A stretch of DNA of 64,000 nt from positions 35,505,015 to 35,569,014 of the forward strand of contig CM064732.1 in assembly GCA_032717465.1 (NCBI GenBank), given 5' to 3'. Position numbers and translations under genes: made by a program. Positions 33,404-46,379 of this stretch are shown here, piece after piece (within the stretch, counting starts at the first letter, position 1; each line of letters begins with the position of its first letter). Source of the DNA: Coenobita brevimanus (taxonomy: Eukaryota > Arthropoda > Malacostraca > Decapoda > Coenobitidae). Under the pieces are notes generated by a model. The model was given only the letters and a program-made list of their open reading frames with translations, was not told where the DNA came from and did not search any database.

Positions 33404-34155
33404 TTGGTACAATGAATATGATAAGGTAAAGATTAAGCTAGTAACCAAAGAGAGATCGAGAGGGGATTGGGAGCGTCAGGCTTTCCAGCGCATGTCACCC
33501 TTTCCCCCTCCAGCCCACCCTCCCAAACACCATACACGTTCAATTGGGTTAGGACCGAAAAATATGAGGAGGGGAATCGGCTCACACACCACCCAGTCAA
33601 GGCCGAACACATTCGTACCTACCCAGCCCCTTCCTTGTTATCCTTTCAGACCTGACTGGCGATTGAGCTGGTTGGATGAACGATGTAAGCGGGAGCACAT
33701 GACAATTGCATGGCGCACTTTTTGTATCATCGTCCACCTTAAAACAATTAAACTCAGATGTGGAGAGATTTTCCGAATCGGAGAGTCAGATATCGCTTTC
33801 ATTACCCATTCAGTACTTGAGGTATATATGCTCTGAGATTAATACAATCATTTACTGATATTAGGAATAAGATAAACACATAATCAACGAACTGGAGAAG
33901 TTAAGGTAAAATAAGATCATATCAGAAGTGCTAGAGAAAGTCGTATGGAGGAATGAAAAATGAACAGTGTATTGAACTAAACTGGTCAGTATAGATTCTC
34001 CGTAAGAGAGGTCTTTTCTGATCTGAATTAAATCTCCTGGCTGTTGCAAGGATAGCTAAAATGTGGACGCCATTGTACTGAACCAATTAACCCAAATAAA
34101 TGCTCCTAGAGGCAGTTAAAATAAACTAAAATGAACACGGCCTTATGGTGAAATA
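33402..34155. other. Unassigned sequence
   Basis: A 164-codon frame begins in the GA tract and runs to 33836. Outside the Arg/Glu-repeat start I recognise no domain, so I do not call it a gene. Confidence 0.4.
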
Positions 34156-34214
34156 GTGAAAAGATTTACTGCAGCTCTGATCCACTCACATGGCAAAGTA
34201 TTCCATGGTTCTAG

Positions 34215-34258
<44 letters not shown>

Positions 34259-34304
34259 TCACTGTAGCTCCGGTCCGCTCACATGCCAAAGTGTTTCATG
34301 GTTC

Positions 34305-34346
<42 letters not shown>
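34156..34346. repeat. Tandem duplication ending in (GA)n
   Basis: Two units of about 93 bp: TTTACTGCAGCTCTGATCCACTCACATGGCAAAG... and TTCACTGTAGCTCCGGTCCGCTCACATGCCAAAG..., each followed by CATGGTTCTA and a GA run. Confidence 0.9.
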
Positions 34347-34347
<1 letters not shown>

Positions 34348-35069
34348 AGATTAAATAAACAATGAGTAGAAAGAGAGGACGATTAATGACCGCGAAAGGC
34401 AGGAGATATGGAGAACATGAGAGACGAAAAGGGATGCAAGGGAATAGTGTAAGAAGCATGAGAATAGAACGATGACAGCGATGTAGGCAGGAAAGTAAGA
34501 AGAAATGGAGGGGGGGGGGGAAGTAAAGACGAAGGACAGAGAGAGGAAAGGTAAAAGGACCGAATGAATGAATTAGAGGGACACTCACTGGGGCACATCT
34601 CCGACAAGGGCAACGTAATTTCCAAACCACTCTTCATAATTGGTTAGGTTTTCTCACCAATGATTAGGGTTTCTTAAAAAACGATTTATCTATAATACGA
34701 TGCCGATCGGTCCCAAAATTTAATTGATTGTTCCCTGGGACATGGGCTATCTACCCACCAATTTGGGCCAAACCTCTCTTCTAGTTTTTGAGTAACCCTG
34801 CTAACAGACAAACTAGCAAAAATCGATCCCTAAAGTAACTCCTATGTTCCCTTGGAAGCGGAGTACCTACCCAGGAAATTTGGTCCAAATCTTTTTCTTT
34901 TTGAGTAACCCTGCTGACAAACAAACAAACAAACAAACAAAAGAGTGAAAACATACTCTTCTTGTCGGAGAGAATGAATGAATGTAGTAAGGAGGGAAGT
35001 AAAGAACAAGAGGAGAAAGATATGAGGAAGACAGAGTGGGGAAGGCATGGCTGGGGATGGTTGGCTTGG

Positions 35070-35071
<2 letters not shown>
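34347..35071. repeat. Purine-rich sequence and a duplicated GAGTAACCCTGCTRACA module
   Basis: 34347-34600 is purine-rich without a gene. About 34705-34940 holds two diverged copies of a module with TCCCTGGGACATG/TCCCTTGGAAGCG, CTACCCA, TTTGG(G/T)CCAAA and TTTTTGAGTAACCCTGCT(A/G)ACA. The second ends in (CAAA)n at about 34917-34938, as for a retroposon with a microsatellite tail. Confidence 0.55.

Positions 35072-35120
<49 letters not shown>
35072..35120. repeat. (GA)n microsatellite
   Basis: About 24 GA units. Confidence 0.95.
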
Positions 35121-35123
<3 letters not shown>

Positions 35124-35154
35124 GACTGGGAGAGTAAAGGGATAAGCTCAAATA

Positions 35155-36430
35155 CAATAATCCACCTGCTGCCTCTGTGCCTGACTGTCTGTCTGTCTGT
35201 CTGTCGCCTGGCTTGGCTAATTTCCTTTTATTTCTCGCTCTTTCCCTCTCACTTCTCTACTGCTTCTTTTCCCTATCCTTTATCTCCCTCACCTCTTTCA
35301 CATTCTGCCTTGGTCTGTGATTCCCTCCCTCCCGCCCTACTGTAATTCTTCATTTCTTCCTCCGTCCTTCCCTCCGTTATTCTATTACCCTCCCTTGGCC
35401 AGTCCCGAAATCTACACTTCCCCCAACCAGACTTCCCTCCATTCCTAATTCCATATTTCTCTCACCCTTTCTGCCTCCCTTCCTCTCTCATTTTATATTT
35501 TTCCCTCCCTCCCTCTCTAGTTTTATATTTCTCTTACCTTTCTTATGTCTCTCCTTCTGAATTATGTAATATTCGATCTCCCCATCTCAGATCTATACTT
35601 CTCCCCTCCCTCTCTAATTCGTCCCCTTTTCGCGAACTCTCTTCTTTCTGTCTAGTCCTATCGTTTTCAGTTTATCCCTTTACACCTGTAATCTTACTCA
35701 ATTCCCTGCCCCCCCCCCCTTCCTTCCATTCTTCTGTGGTTATCCCAGCCTCCTTCCATCCTTCCCCCCACTTTCCACAAGCACTTTTATTAGGTGACAG
35801 AAAATTACATAATATGGGAAATTCCGAGACACGTCCGTCACAGTCCCTGGAAATACACTGACGGGCCACAGTGTTGGTGTTAGCAGTCGGTATGGTGGTA
35901 GTCTCTGTGTTCACTACTTGGGAGTCGAGGCTTTCCGTAATAGGGAGTCAGTTTCTTGAAAGATGGGGCGTTCCTTGTCAGGGCGTTCGGCATTAGGATG
36001 TCAGTATGATGAAATTCAGAACGTTAGGGGGTCAGGGCACCCGGTATTAGGGAGTTGAAGTATTCTCCTTTAGGGATTTGATATAGTTTTTATTGAGGAG
36101 TCCGGGTGTTCCGCATGAAAAACAGTATGGTCAGTATCAGGGAATCGGGGTGTTCGGAGTTAGGGAATCAGCGGTTGTCGATAATTGGGTGTCAGTGGGC
36201 TTTGGTATTAGGAAGTCGGTATGGTGAAAGCCACAGTGTTCTGTTTTAGGGAGTTAGTAATATTCAGTATTTGGAACTCTATATGGTGGAAGTCAGTTTG
36301 CGTTGTTTTACGCGATTCAGTGATGTAATTTTTTTTCGTAGTGTCCTTTGAGCTTAGGACGAGGACGTGATCAGCAGTTCATTGTTGTACCAATTGGCCG
36401 ACCCCTCAGTGTTAGGAAACTAGGATGTGT
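35155..36430 (+). repeat. Segmental duplication unit 1
   Basis: Starts with CACCTGCTGCCTCTGTGCCTGACTGTCTG, followed by a long CT-rich stretch and then a zone of degenerate 'TTCGGTATTAGGGAGTCAGTATGGTG' minisatellite words (about 35930-36310). It matches 36985-38850 in the same orientation: ATTACATAATATGGGAAATTCC at 35799 versus AGTACATAATATGGGAAATCC at 37732, and the GATGTAATTTT...GTACCAA end at 36322 versus 38733. No gene. Confidence 0.7.
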
Positions 36431-36449
36431 ATATAAGAATGTAAAGGGA

Positions 36450-36975
36450 GAATGACAGAATTAGAGAGGGACGGATGGAAGAAGTGAAGAATTATAGTAG
36501 GGCGAGAGGGAGGGAGGGAATCACAGAGCAAGGAGGAATGAAAGAGAGGTTGAGGAGGTAAAAGAAAGTAGAGGGAAAGAAGCAGGAGTGAAGCAAGAGG
36601 GAGAAAGCGAGAGAGAAAGGGAGAAGAGAGCCAAGGCAGGAGAGAGAGAGAGAAGAGGGGGGGGAGATACGGTGAGACCGTGAACGCGAATAAGCGCGAT
36701 AGACAGGGAGAAAGGAAACAGAGATGGTGGTAAGGGAAGACCAGGCAAGAGAGAATGGATGAACAGCAGAGAGGGATGAAGGGGCAGGGAGAGAGCTGGT
36801 GTGTGGGGAAGCCTTGTGGTGTGGTGCAGGGACTGACAGCTCCCTGGTCGACACCCAAATGAGCCGCAGATTCAATATCGTTACTGACGAGGGAGGAGGG
36901 GGCGGGCTGATGACAGGCAAAACAGAGACAGACAGACAGACAGACAGACAAACAGTCAGGCACAGAGGCAGCAGG
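36450..36975 (-). repeat. Inverted copy of the duplication unit
   Basis: About 510 bp form the reverse complement of about 36990-37490: GTCGACACCCAAATGAGCCGCAGATTCAATA at 36849 pairs with the region around 37078-37105, and the purine-rich stretch at 36475-36640 pairs with 37300-37460. With the following unit it makes a very large hairpin-forming palindrome. Confidence 0.75.
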
Positions 36976-36984
36976 TGGATCATT

Positions 36985-38860
36985 GTATCTGAGCTTATCC
37001 CTTTATTCTCTCTCTCTCTCTCTCTCTGTTTTGCCTGGCATCAACCCGCCCCCTTCTCCCTCGTCAGTAACGTTATTGAATCTGCGGCTCATCTGGTTGT
37101 CGACCCGGGAGCCGTCAGTCCCAGCACCACACCACAAGGCTTCCCCACACACCATCTCTCTCTGTGCCTCTTCATCCCTCTCTGCTGCTCATCCTTTCCT
37201 TCTTGCCTGGTCTTCCCTTACCTCCATCACTCAGTTTCTTCTCTCTCCCTGCCAATCCCGCTCCTTCGCATTCATGGTTTCAGCTTATCTTCGTACCCCC
37301 CCCCCCTCTCTCTCTCCTGCCTTGGCTGTCTTCCTCCCTTTTCTCTCTCGCTCTTTCCATCTCACTTCTCTACTGCTTCTTTTCCCTGTCTTTTATCTCC
37401 CCCACCCCACTTTCCTCCCTCCTTGCTGTGTGATTCCCTCCCTCCCTCCCACTCTATTCTTCATTTCTCTCTCCTTCCCTCTGTCTCTTCCGAATTATAT
37501 AATATTTGATCCCCCCATCTCAAATCTATATTTCCCCCTCCCTCCCTAGTTCTTCTCCTTTACACTTAATCTCTTCATCCTCCCTAGTCCTATCCTTTTC
37601 AGTCTATCCATTTAAATCTGTTGTCTCACTCAGTTCCTTGCCTCCCCCTCCATCCTTTCTTCTATGGCTCTCCCAGCCTCCTTCCTTCCTTCCCCCCACT
37701 TCCAAAAGCACTTTGATTAGGTGACACAAAAGTACATAATATGGGAAATCCTGAGGCACGTCCGTCACAGTCCTTGGATTTACACTGAAGGACCACGGTG
37801 TTCGTGTTAGCAGTCGGTATGGTGGTAGTTGTTGTGTTCACTTCTTTATTTGGCAGTAGGGGCGTTCGGTAATCGTGAGTCAGTTTTGGGAAAGTTCAGG
37901 TATTCCGTGTTAGGGTGCTCGGCATTAGGAGGTCAGTATGAAATCTGGAGTTTTAGGTATTAGGGAGTCAGGATACTTGGTATTAGGGAGTTGGAGTATT
38001 CCCCTTTAGGAATTTGGTATGGATTTTATTAAGGAGTCCAGGTGTTCACATGAGGGACACAGTATGGTCAGTATCAGGGAGTCGGGATGTTTGGAGTAAG
38101 GGAATCAGTGGTAGCCGATGTAAGAGTATCAATGGGCTTTGGCATTAGGAAATCAGTATGGTGAAAGGCACAGTGTTCTGTCATAGGGGGTTAGTACCAG
38201 TAAAAAGCCTTTGTCGACGAAGTACAAGTGAGACCATTTAAATCCAAAAGCATTGAAATGTCGTCTTACATCTCGAGGATGCCTAAAGTATAATCATGGC
38301 TATCTACCTACCAAGTTTCATGTCTTTACGACAAACTGTCTGGCCTGTGGCCCTCTTTTCAAGATTTTCGACATGCTGCACTTGACGTGTGTCACGTGCC
38401 GCATGCACCGCCGGGGTGTGATGAAACTGGTGAAAAAACAAGTAGTAAAGAATGGGGCATTAATACGGTTCAAACCACGCAGTGATCGGTCCTATGGTTG
38501 CTGAGATATAGCTTCTCAAAAGTGTTAAAGTTGGGCAGGGTCGGACTAGGCCAGGTTGGGCCAGGCCAGGTCGGGCCAGGCTGGGTTGGGCTGGGCAAGG
38601 TTGGGCTGCTCATTTGTGAGAAAATGCCACTACTTGATGAGATACTAGCTAGGGCTTCACCCTCGCTCATAAATATTCAGTATTTGGTAGTCCGTATTAT
38701 GGAAGTCAGGGAGCACAGTATTACAGAATTCAGGGATGTAATTTTATTCTTAGTGTTCTTTGAGCTGAGGAGGAGGATGTGATCGACAGTTCATTGCTGT
38801 ACCAACTAGCCACTCCTTCAATGTCAGGAAGCTAGACCGTGTATATTACAATGTGAGGGT
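36985..38860 (+). repeat. Segmental duplication unit 2, with insert
   Basis: Direct copy of 35155-36430. Between about 38200 and 38680 it carries extra sequence absent from unit 1, including a GGGCCAGGT-type minisatellite (about 38533-38610, period about 10). Serine/proline-rich frames are compositional. Confidence 0.7.
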
Positions 38861-39575
38861 ACACAGTACCAGTCTATCTACACAGTCCGACTGCCATACT
38901 GTTAACCACTACATATATTTACCTCACCCGGACGGAGTCTAGCGAGGTATCATTTTTGGTCGAGATTCTTTGTTTGTTTCATTGTTTGTTTGTTAACAAC
39001 ATTACAGAATAACGGCTGAATGACGTTACATGAAACCTTCAGGATATGTGGGCACTGGTTCCAAAAGAAACTTATTAAAGTTTGGAGGTAATCAAGTGAC
39101 ACTGTAAGGTCAAAATCAAGGTCACGGATTTTCAGAGGGCTATAACTTGAAACTGGTTAAGTTAAAGATGTTAACTACTATAACTATAAAGGAACTTGTA
39201 ACATGGGATTTCATTTGGCACCATGACTTTTGACTTTGAGTGACCTTGAATGGTCTAATTCAAGGTCAGGGATTTTCAGGGGACTATAACTCCTAGTTGT
39301 GTCTGCAAGGTTTTGGTTGCTGGGCGACTACTTGTTGCCTAGCAACGGCCGAAAACTCGTTTTTCTTTCGTACTTTTCACGTTTTGTCCTTTAGAAGCAT
39401 TACTAGTGGGCGTAGAAAGCTCTGACTTCTTCAGGTGTATTCTTGAGGTCATTCCCTATTGCAAGTATGCCATCCATATTTTCTCTCAGTCCTATAGTAT
39501 TTGAGTGGCATCCCTGAGAAGATTTGCCTCAGCATCCCTAGCAACCAGTACTGGTTTTCAAAAATGCCCCCCTTA
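38861..39575. repeat. Interspersed-type repeat with TCAAGGTCA motifs
   Basis: Sequence of the kind 'AAGGTCACGGATTTTCAGAGGGCTATAACT' appears twice (about 39119 and 39262). No gene. Perfect TCAAGGTCA occurs at 39116-39124 and 39260-39268, and its reverse complement at 39241-39249. Confidence 0.5.
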
Positions 39576-39577
39576 GC

Positions 39578-40240
39578 CAGCAGCTTCATGGAAAGGAATT
39601 AAAGTTTGCATTCTTATATTGTAGACACTGACTAGTACTACAACTTTCTAATGCACACCTACGTGTTACACTGATCAGGTCAGGGGTCAAGGTCATCAAA
39701 TGCAAAAATGGTGAAAATAGCTAAAATCATGACTTTCATTGTGCGAAATGTTTAGGCTCCGAAGATTATTAAGCCACGACCATGATTCTTGGGTGGAATG
39801 TTGCACTGGAGTACCTCCATACAAAGATGACATTCAGTTTCGAGACTCACTTCCAGGCACTGGCAGCGTCACCTAGAAGTTGTGTCTCTGGTGGGCCATT
39901 CTACAAATTTCAAGGTCCCTAGCTCCACAGTGGGTGGATGGAATCGAATGAAACTTTGCATGCTTATAGACGTTAATTAGTACTACAAGTGTGCTTCATA
40001 GTTGCATCTGTATCCGTCAGGTCAGGGGTTAAAGGTATTCATGTGCGAAAATATAAAAAGCACTAGAATTATGACCTTGCTCACGCGAAATGCTATGGGT
40101 CCGAAGATGATAAAGCAAGGGCCATTATTCTTTGGTGGAATGTTGTGCTGGAGTACTTCCATATGGAAATGACCTCTGGTCACAGACAAAGCTTGGTCTG
40201 CTTAGAGCTGGCCATCGTCATCTACCAGCTTGTTTCTCTT
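39578..40240. repeat. Two tandem units of about 343 bp
   Basis: Matching landmarks at a constant offset: TAGTACTACAA at 39633 and 39978, GGTCAGGGGT at about 39678 and 40020, GGTGGAATGTTG at 39792 and 40134, and CTGGAGTAC(C/T)TCCATA. No coding signature. Confidence 0.8.
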
Positions 40241-40247
40241 ATAACTA

Positions 40248-41595
<1,348 letters not shown>

Positions 41596-41599
41596 ATCT

Positions 41600-42045
41600 T
41601 GGTAGAAATATGAATGGACTCTTATTCTGAAAATAAGAAATTATTTTTGGAGGAGGTTAGAAAATATAGGCATGAAGGAAGAGTGAAAGGAGAAAGTGTG
41701 AAGGATGAAAGTGGAAGAAAACCAGCAATTAAAGCTGAATTTAGGAGCAGGGCAAAAGAATACTGTGAGAGGTAGATCAATGGGAAATATGAGAGCAGAA
41801 CAGAATTAAGCAAAATTGCTTTTGACAGCATGCAAAGAAGGGTAATAGTGTAGGGAAATGTGACACTGACAGAACACAATAATGCTGTGCTATTGCTGAA
41901 AAATCAGAGTGGCAGCAGCTACTGACAAGGTTCATGCTGAAATGTTAAAAGTGGTGGGAAGATTGTAATGAAGTGTTTGTTAGAAATATGTAAATGGAAA
42001 TATGTGAATACAATGGAAGAAGACTGTGACTGTACCCCAGTAAAA
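41600..42045 (+). pseudogene. Decayed RTE-like LINE fragment
   Basis: Broken translation gives 'KKLFLEEVRKYR' (about 41635), 'GESVKDESGR' and 'HAEMLKVVG' (about 41933), resembling the connector before the RT ('AEMLKxGGE') in RTE-like LINEs. Similarity stops at about 42045. Low-confidence family call. Confidence 0.4.
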
Positions 42046-42589
42046 GAACTAACCTTCCCAGGCACATTGATGCAAATCGCGTTCCATGTGGTTTTGCACA
42101 TAGATGCACATTGACGCGAATTTCGTGAAAAAGAAGAAAAAGATTTGCCAAAAGTTAAGTGTTTGGGTGAATTGCGTCAAATTTTGGAGCATTCTAGCGG
42201 GTGCATCTTTCATCCGGGGTAAACACTTGGCAACACTATAGCGCATCCTCAGAGCCTATCTGCAGCAATAAACCTCAGTACCTCACAAGTAGCCAGGCTG
42301 TAGGGTTGCGCTGTGTGTGTTGTCCCTTCAAACGCCACTAATTCTCCCCCTCCTCCCCAAGCCGAAGCCCCTATGGACTGAGTGTGATAATATATTATTT
42401 CTAAGCATATTTTGACATGATTTTGTTGACATAACATAGATATATATATATCAAAAAGCAAGGGTGCCTCTTATCAGTCGTTAGGCCTGGGGGCAAAACT
42501 TGTGTTCACTGCAGTGGGGTTTCGCCACTTTGCCTCCCCTAGGCCCTATGCTGTGAGTACATTTAGGTATATAGTGAAGCCAATGCCTA
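42046..42589. other. Unassigned sequence
   Basis: No gene or repeat recognised. Confidence 0.4.
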
Positions 42590-43560
42590 AACTGTATATT
42601 GTGTGAAAGATATAGTGGCTGGTTTTGTGAAATAATGGAACTAGCAGGTGTTACATATGCCATAGCTGTAATTTGGAATGGGACTGGTGTCACCTGTATG
42701 CTGGAATAATGTTGATAGTGATATTGTATTTGCATACGGATTTGTGTGAAATCAGCATCAAACATGCTGTGAGTGTTCATGAAGGAGAGTAGTGTGTGCC
42801 ATATAGTGGTGCATCGTACTCTCGGGGTGAAGGTGCTACGTCACATTGTACTGTGGTAAGGAACGGAATAATTGCGAAGGTAAGGGTGGAATCATTGTGG
42901 TAGTCATGTATTTGCATATGATTTTGTGTGAAGTGTACGTGAAATGTGCCGCGAGTGTTCATGAAGGGATATTTTAGGGTGCGTAGCGTATGTTGGTGGT
43001 ACTTTAGTGGCAGGTGTGCAGGGGACGTAAGGATGCCTAGCAACTACGGATGTCAGTGAACGAGTAGTGTACCTTGCTCAGACATTTAGAGAGAACTTAT
43101 ACTTTATGTGCAATGTATGTGAAATGTGCTGCGACTGTTCGTGAAGGGATATTGTGGATGTGTAGTGTATGTTAGCATTACCTTGGCGGCAGGTGTGCAG
43201 GGGATGTAAGGATGCCGAGCAACCACGGATGTCAGTGGATAAATACTGTACCTTGCTAAGACATTTGTTGAAAACCAAAGATTTAAATAAAATGTTATTG
43301 ATATGTGTCATGAGTGTTCGTGGAGGGATATTGTGGGTGCATAGCTTATGTTAGTGGTATCTTAGTGGCAGGTGTGCAGGGGATGTAAGGACGCCGGGCA
43401 ACCACAGATACCAGTGGACAGGTACTGTACCTTGCCAAGTCATTTGTTGATAACTTATGATTTATATGAAATGTTAGTGATATTTGCTACGAGTATTCAT
43501 GGAGATATAGTTTATGGTGTATATCATGTGTTGGGGGAACTTTAGGGGAAGGAGGAAATA
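42590..43560. repeat. Tandem satellite, about 180-bp monomer, five copies
   Basis: GTGTTCATGAAGG-type words recur at about 42771, 42954, 43135, 43312 and 43491 (spacing 177-183). GGCAGGTGTGCAGGGGA(T/C)GTAAGGA(T/C)GCC recurs at about 43011, 43190 and 43369. Monomers are diverged most at the 42.6-kb end. No gene; short minus-strand frames are shadows. Confidence 0.85.
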
Positions 43561-44236
43561 TATCCCTTTCACACACGGGGGCCCGGTGTCTGGTATCTTG
43601 ACCATATAATATGTATATCTTGAGATGTGGTTCTAGTTATCATGTAGTCGAAGGTAGAAGTTAAAGATGGATACAAGGAGTTGATCGTAGTTTATTAACT
43701 TAAGAAAGTGTTTAAGTTGAGCAGTGTATGTATTACACCGGAACATAATACATTTCCTTTGGTCGACTCTCACTGACACATTTCCTATTCCCACACCTTG
43801 GCTGGTGCTTCTGTCTATCTATCAATCTATCTATCCATCATGCTACCTATTATGATTTGTATTTATAATATGGAGTCCTGACATCGCTCGGTCACACCAG
43901 CTGGCGATCCTCCAACAGCATTCATCATTGATATGTCGTAATCTATTAATACATAATAGTGATTATAATACTGAATAGACATAATATTCATGATAATATT
44001 GTAATGACCTAATAATAGTTGAGAAACATGTTACATTGTAAACATATAGTATACATAATGGAGCAGATACACTATAGTTAAACTGAGTATGGATTATTGT
44101 ATAACATATTGTAAAATGAGTATGTATAATAGGCACATATATGCAAAAAATAATTCAAAGTTAAGATTATAATAACGGTTACTAATAAATGTGTATTTCT
44201 ATAGATACAATGATAATATTAATTCAATTGTTGTAC
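43561..44236. other. Possible 3' LTR region of the gypsy-like element
   Basis: AT-rich sequence just past the purine tract where a 3' LTR would lie (minus-strand orientation). A small TCTA run is at about 43814-43840. I could not find a matching 5' LTR, so the LTR is not proven. Confidence 0.35.
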
Positions 44237-44249
44237 CCCCCTCTTTTGT
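44237..44249 (-). promoter_or_regulatory. Candidate polypurine tract
   Basis: Minus strand AAAAGAGGGGGG-like purine run, about 90 bp after the end of the envelope-type frame. In LTR retroelements such a tract primes plus-strand DNA synthesis and abuts the 3' LTR (established knowledge). Position is the main support. Confidence 0.45.
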
Positions 44250-44338
44250 ATATAAAAAAAAATTGACAATATTTACGAAATATTTACACTTCATTCAGCG
44301 GGTCTGACTTGAATGTTTACCCTACCTCCAGCAAGTAC

Positions 44339-46034
44339 TTACTCCAAGTTTGCAATTCTTGCATGCATTCTGTGCATTGCGAACAGCACTACGGCAAATA
44401 CAATGGAGATGATTATAAAGACAGTAGGTGCTGGACTATACACATAAGATGGGATGAACATACTCAAACTCAATTCTTCCCAGGGCTTCATTGTTTCACT
44501 GATTAGTTGTATAGTTTCAGACTTGGGTGAAGTCAATTTAATACTTGTGCTCATGTTTAAGTCCATATTAGGCAGAGGGTGGAAATGTTTGTGTGTATGA
44601 TTGAGAATGGCGTAGTGATTGATGGTGGATAAAGTGGACATGGACGGTGTAAGTACCACACAGTAGTCTGGTGTTATGTATAATCCTGATGCTGAAGTAT
44701 GAGATGGTGGTATATCTGGACAGACTATGTAAACTGATGTGTTATGAGTAAAATAAAAAAAAAATAGAAAAAATTGTGAGTGTCCGATGTGATGATGGTG
44801 TACTGTATAAGCTTATCTGGAGCAAAAGTGAAATTGCAGTGGTGATGAATGTCTTGATTTCTTATGATAGCCATTTCACAAGGGACTGTTCCAGTAGGCT
44901 GAAACGTGAAGATGTACGCAGGACAAAGGTGAACAGCACGTAAGGATGTATGGCACTTTCGTTCAATCGTTGATTTACTGGCGAAAGTGTTAGTGTTCCG
45001 TCTCTAGGAGACCATGATGAGTTATGCGTCTGTGTCGATGTTGATGATGACCAAGGTGTCAGTATTCTTAGAAGGGAAGGGGTATATTTGATACACAGTG
45101 AACAGGTCATTTGTTATAAATGGTACATGAACTAATACTGATGCTGGTGTTAGTGTTGCTTCTAAATATGGATAATATAACATCGAATCTCTACCCCGGA
45201 ACAAAGGCTTCAAACTATGTTTATGTATGCCTTGGCTAATTACCTGATGTAGCTCATGAACTGGAAGTAGGTCAATTGATTCTACCATTTCCAGCATTTG
45301 CAATTCCTTGGATAAATGCCCTGTAACGAATTCTAGTGTTATCTAGCTGGAGTATAATTGTGTCAATATGTTCCGTGATGATGGAGAAGTGTTGGAAAAG
45401 TGTCCTGTTCCCTTCCATGGCATTGATTTTGTCTACACTCTGGTGAGTTATACTTCTTGCCTTTTTTAGATTTTTCACGATTGTCTTCATTGCTGAGTTT
45501 TGTCCGGTGACGAACTTGTTTTGGTATGTTAATAACTGAGCTATTTTATTAAATTTGTTGTTTATTTCTTGAAGATCTTCCTCTGTAGCCAATCCAAAGA
45601 TGTTCCCAAGAATTGCACCACCCAGGTCAAACAAACCACGCCTTTGGCGAGCATGTGTGATGTTGTATGTGTCACCCAATATCTCTGTTCCATGAGACGG
45701 GAGATCTTGGACCATGATGAGCATAATTGACAGCCTGTTCTATCTTCCATTTTGCTAACTTCACTATTTCAGTCACTTCCTTTGTGTTATGTGTTTGTGA
45801 AACATAGCCTTCTATCATGAAGTCCAGGGTTCTCTTGGGTTTGGCAATATTCTCTAAATAAGTGGGTAATTCGTATAAATAGTCTAAGCTTATCTCAGTA
45901 CTCATTACATCTTTTACAATTGACGTCGTGGCCGATGGGGCTATGAGGCATCCTTGCCATACTATATGTTGAGGGTCTAAGTGAGCATATCCTCTTGCTA
46001 GGTAGAGGATTAGCCAGGGTATAAGTCCCTTCAT
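44339..46034 (-). pseudogene. Envelope-type (baculovirus F-like) gene of gypsy-like retroelement
   Basis: Minus-strand open pieces in different frames, in order: 46034-45672, 45724-45272, 45303-45022, 45110-44862 and 44659-44339. The first begins with a hydrophobic signal-like segment. The second has a furin-type RQRR site (nt 45649-45638) followed by a Gly/Phe-rich fusion-peptide-like stretch and a heptad-like helix. The last ends with a hydrophobic membrane segment of about 17 residues and a short basic tail. This is the layout of Baculo_F-type envelope proteins carried by some insect errantiviruses. At least four frame changes make it non-functional. Confidence 0.7.
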
Positions 46035-46379
46035 CGTTACCTACCGAAAAAAAAAAAAAAATTATAAAATTCATAATCCACTCATGCTGTGGTTGATGAT
46101 AGTGATGATGTGCGTTATGGGTAGCTCATGGAGAACAATAATTTGCTTGTTGTTTCACTTATATAAGGAGTTTAAATCGATATCTAGATTGTGTAAATGT
46201 TTTATTGTAGCATTTTTTGGAACGGTTGCACCTATGTTTGTTTGTTTGGTATGCGACCTTAATTTATTTTTGTAATTGTTGTTGTCTTCTTGTTGGTTTC
46301 ATGAGTAATTTTCGGTTTCTTGGTGGTGTCTGAGGTTGTATAATTGCTGCCTAATTCCCTTGGTACCCAATTTAAATGA
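46035..46379. other. Spacer between integrase and envelope-type gene
   Basis: AT-rich; a run of A lies at 46047-46062. A short plus-strand open frame (46084-46275) has no signature. Confidence 0.4.

Noticed and set aside
33342..33836. A 164-codon protein-coding gene
   Set aside because: The start is a translated GA repeat, and the remainder has no recognisable domain or codon signature.
36412..37549. Ser/Leu/Pro-rich frames on both strands
   Set aside because: Pyrimidine-rich duplicated sequence; the same frames appear in both duplicate units and on opposite strands of the palindrome.
38253..38504. 83-codon Cys-containing frame as a zinc-finger gene
   Set aside because: The Cys spacing fits no zinc-finger class I know, and it lies in the insert of a duplicated repeat unit.
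46084..46275. Small plus-strand membrane-protein frame
   Set aside because: AT-rich spacer between retroelement genes on the opposite strand; hydrophobicity follows from composition.
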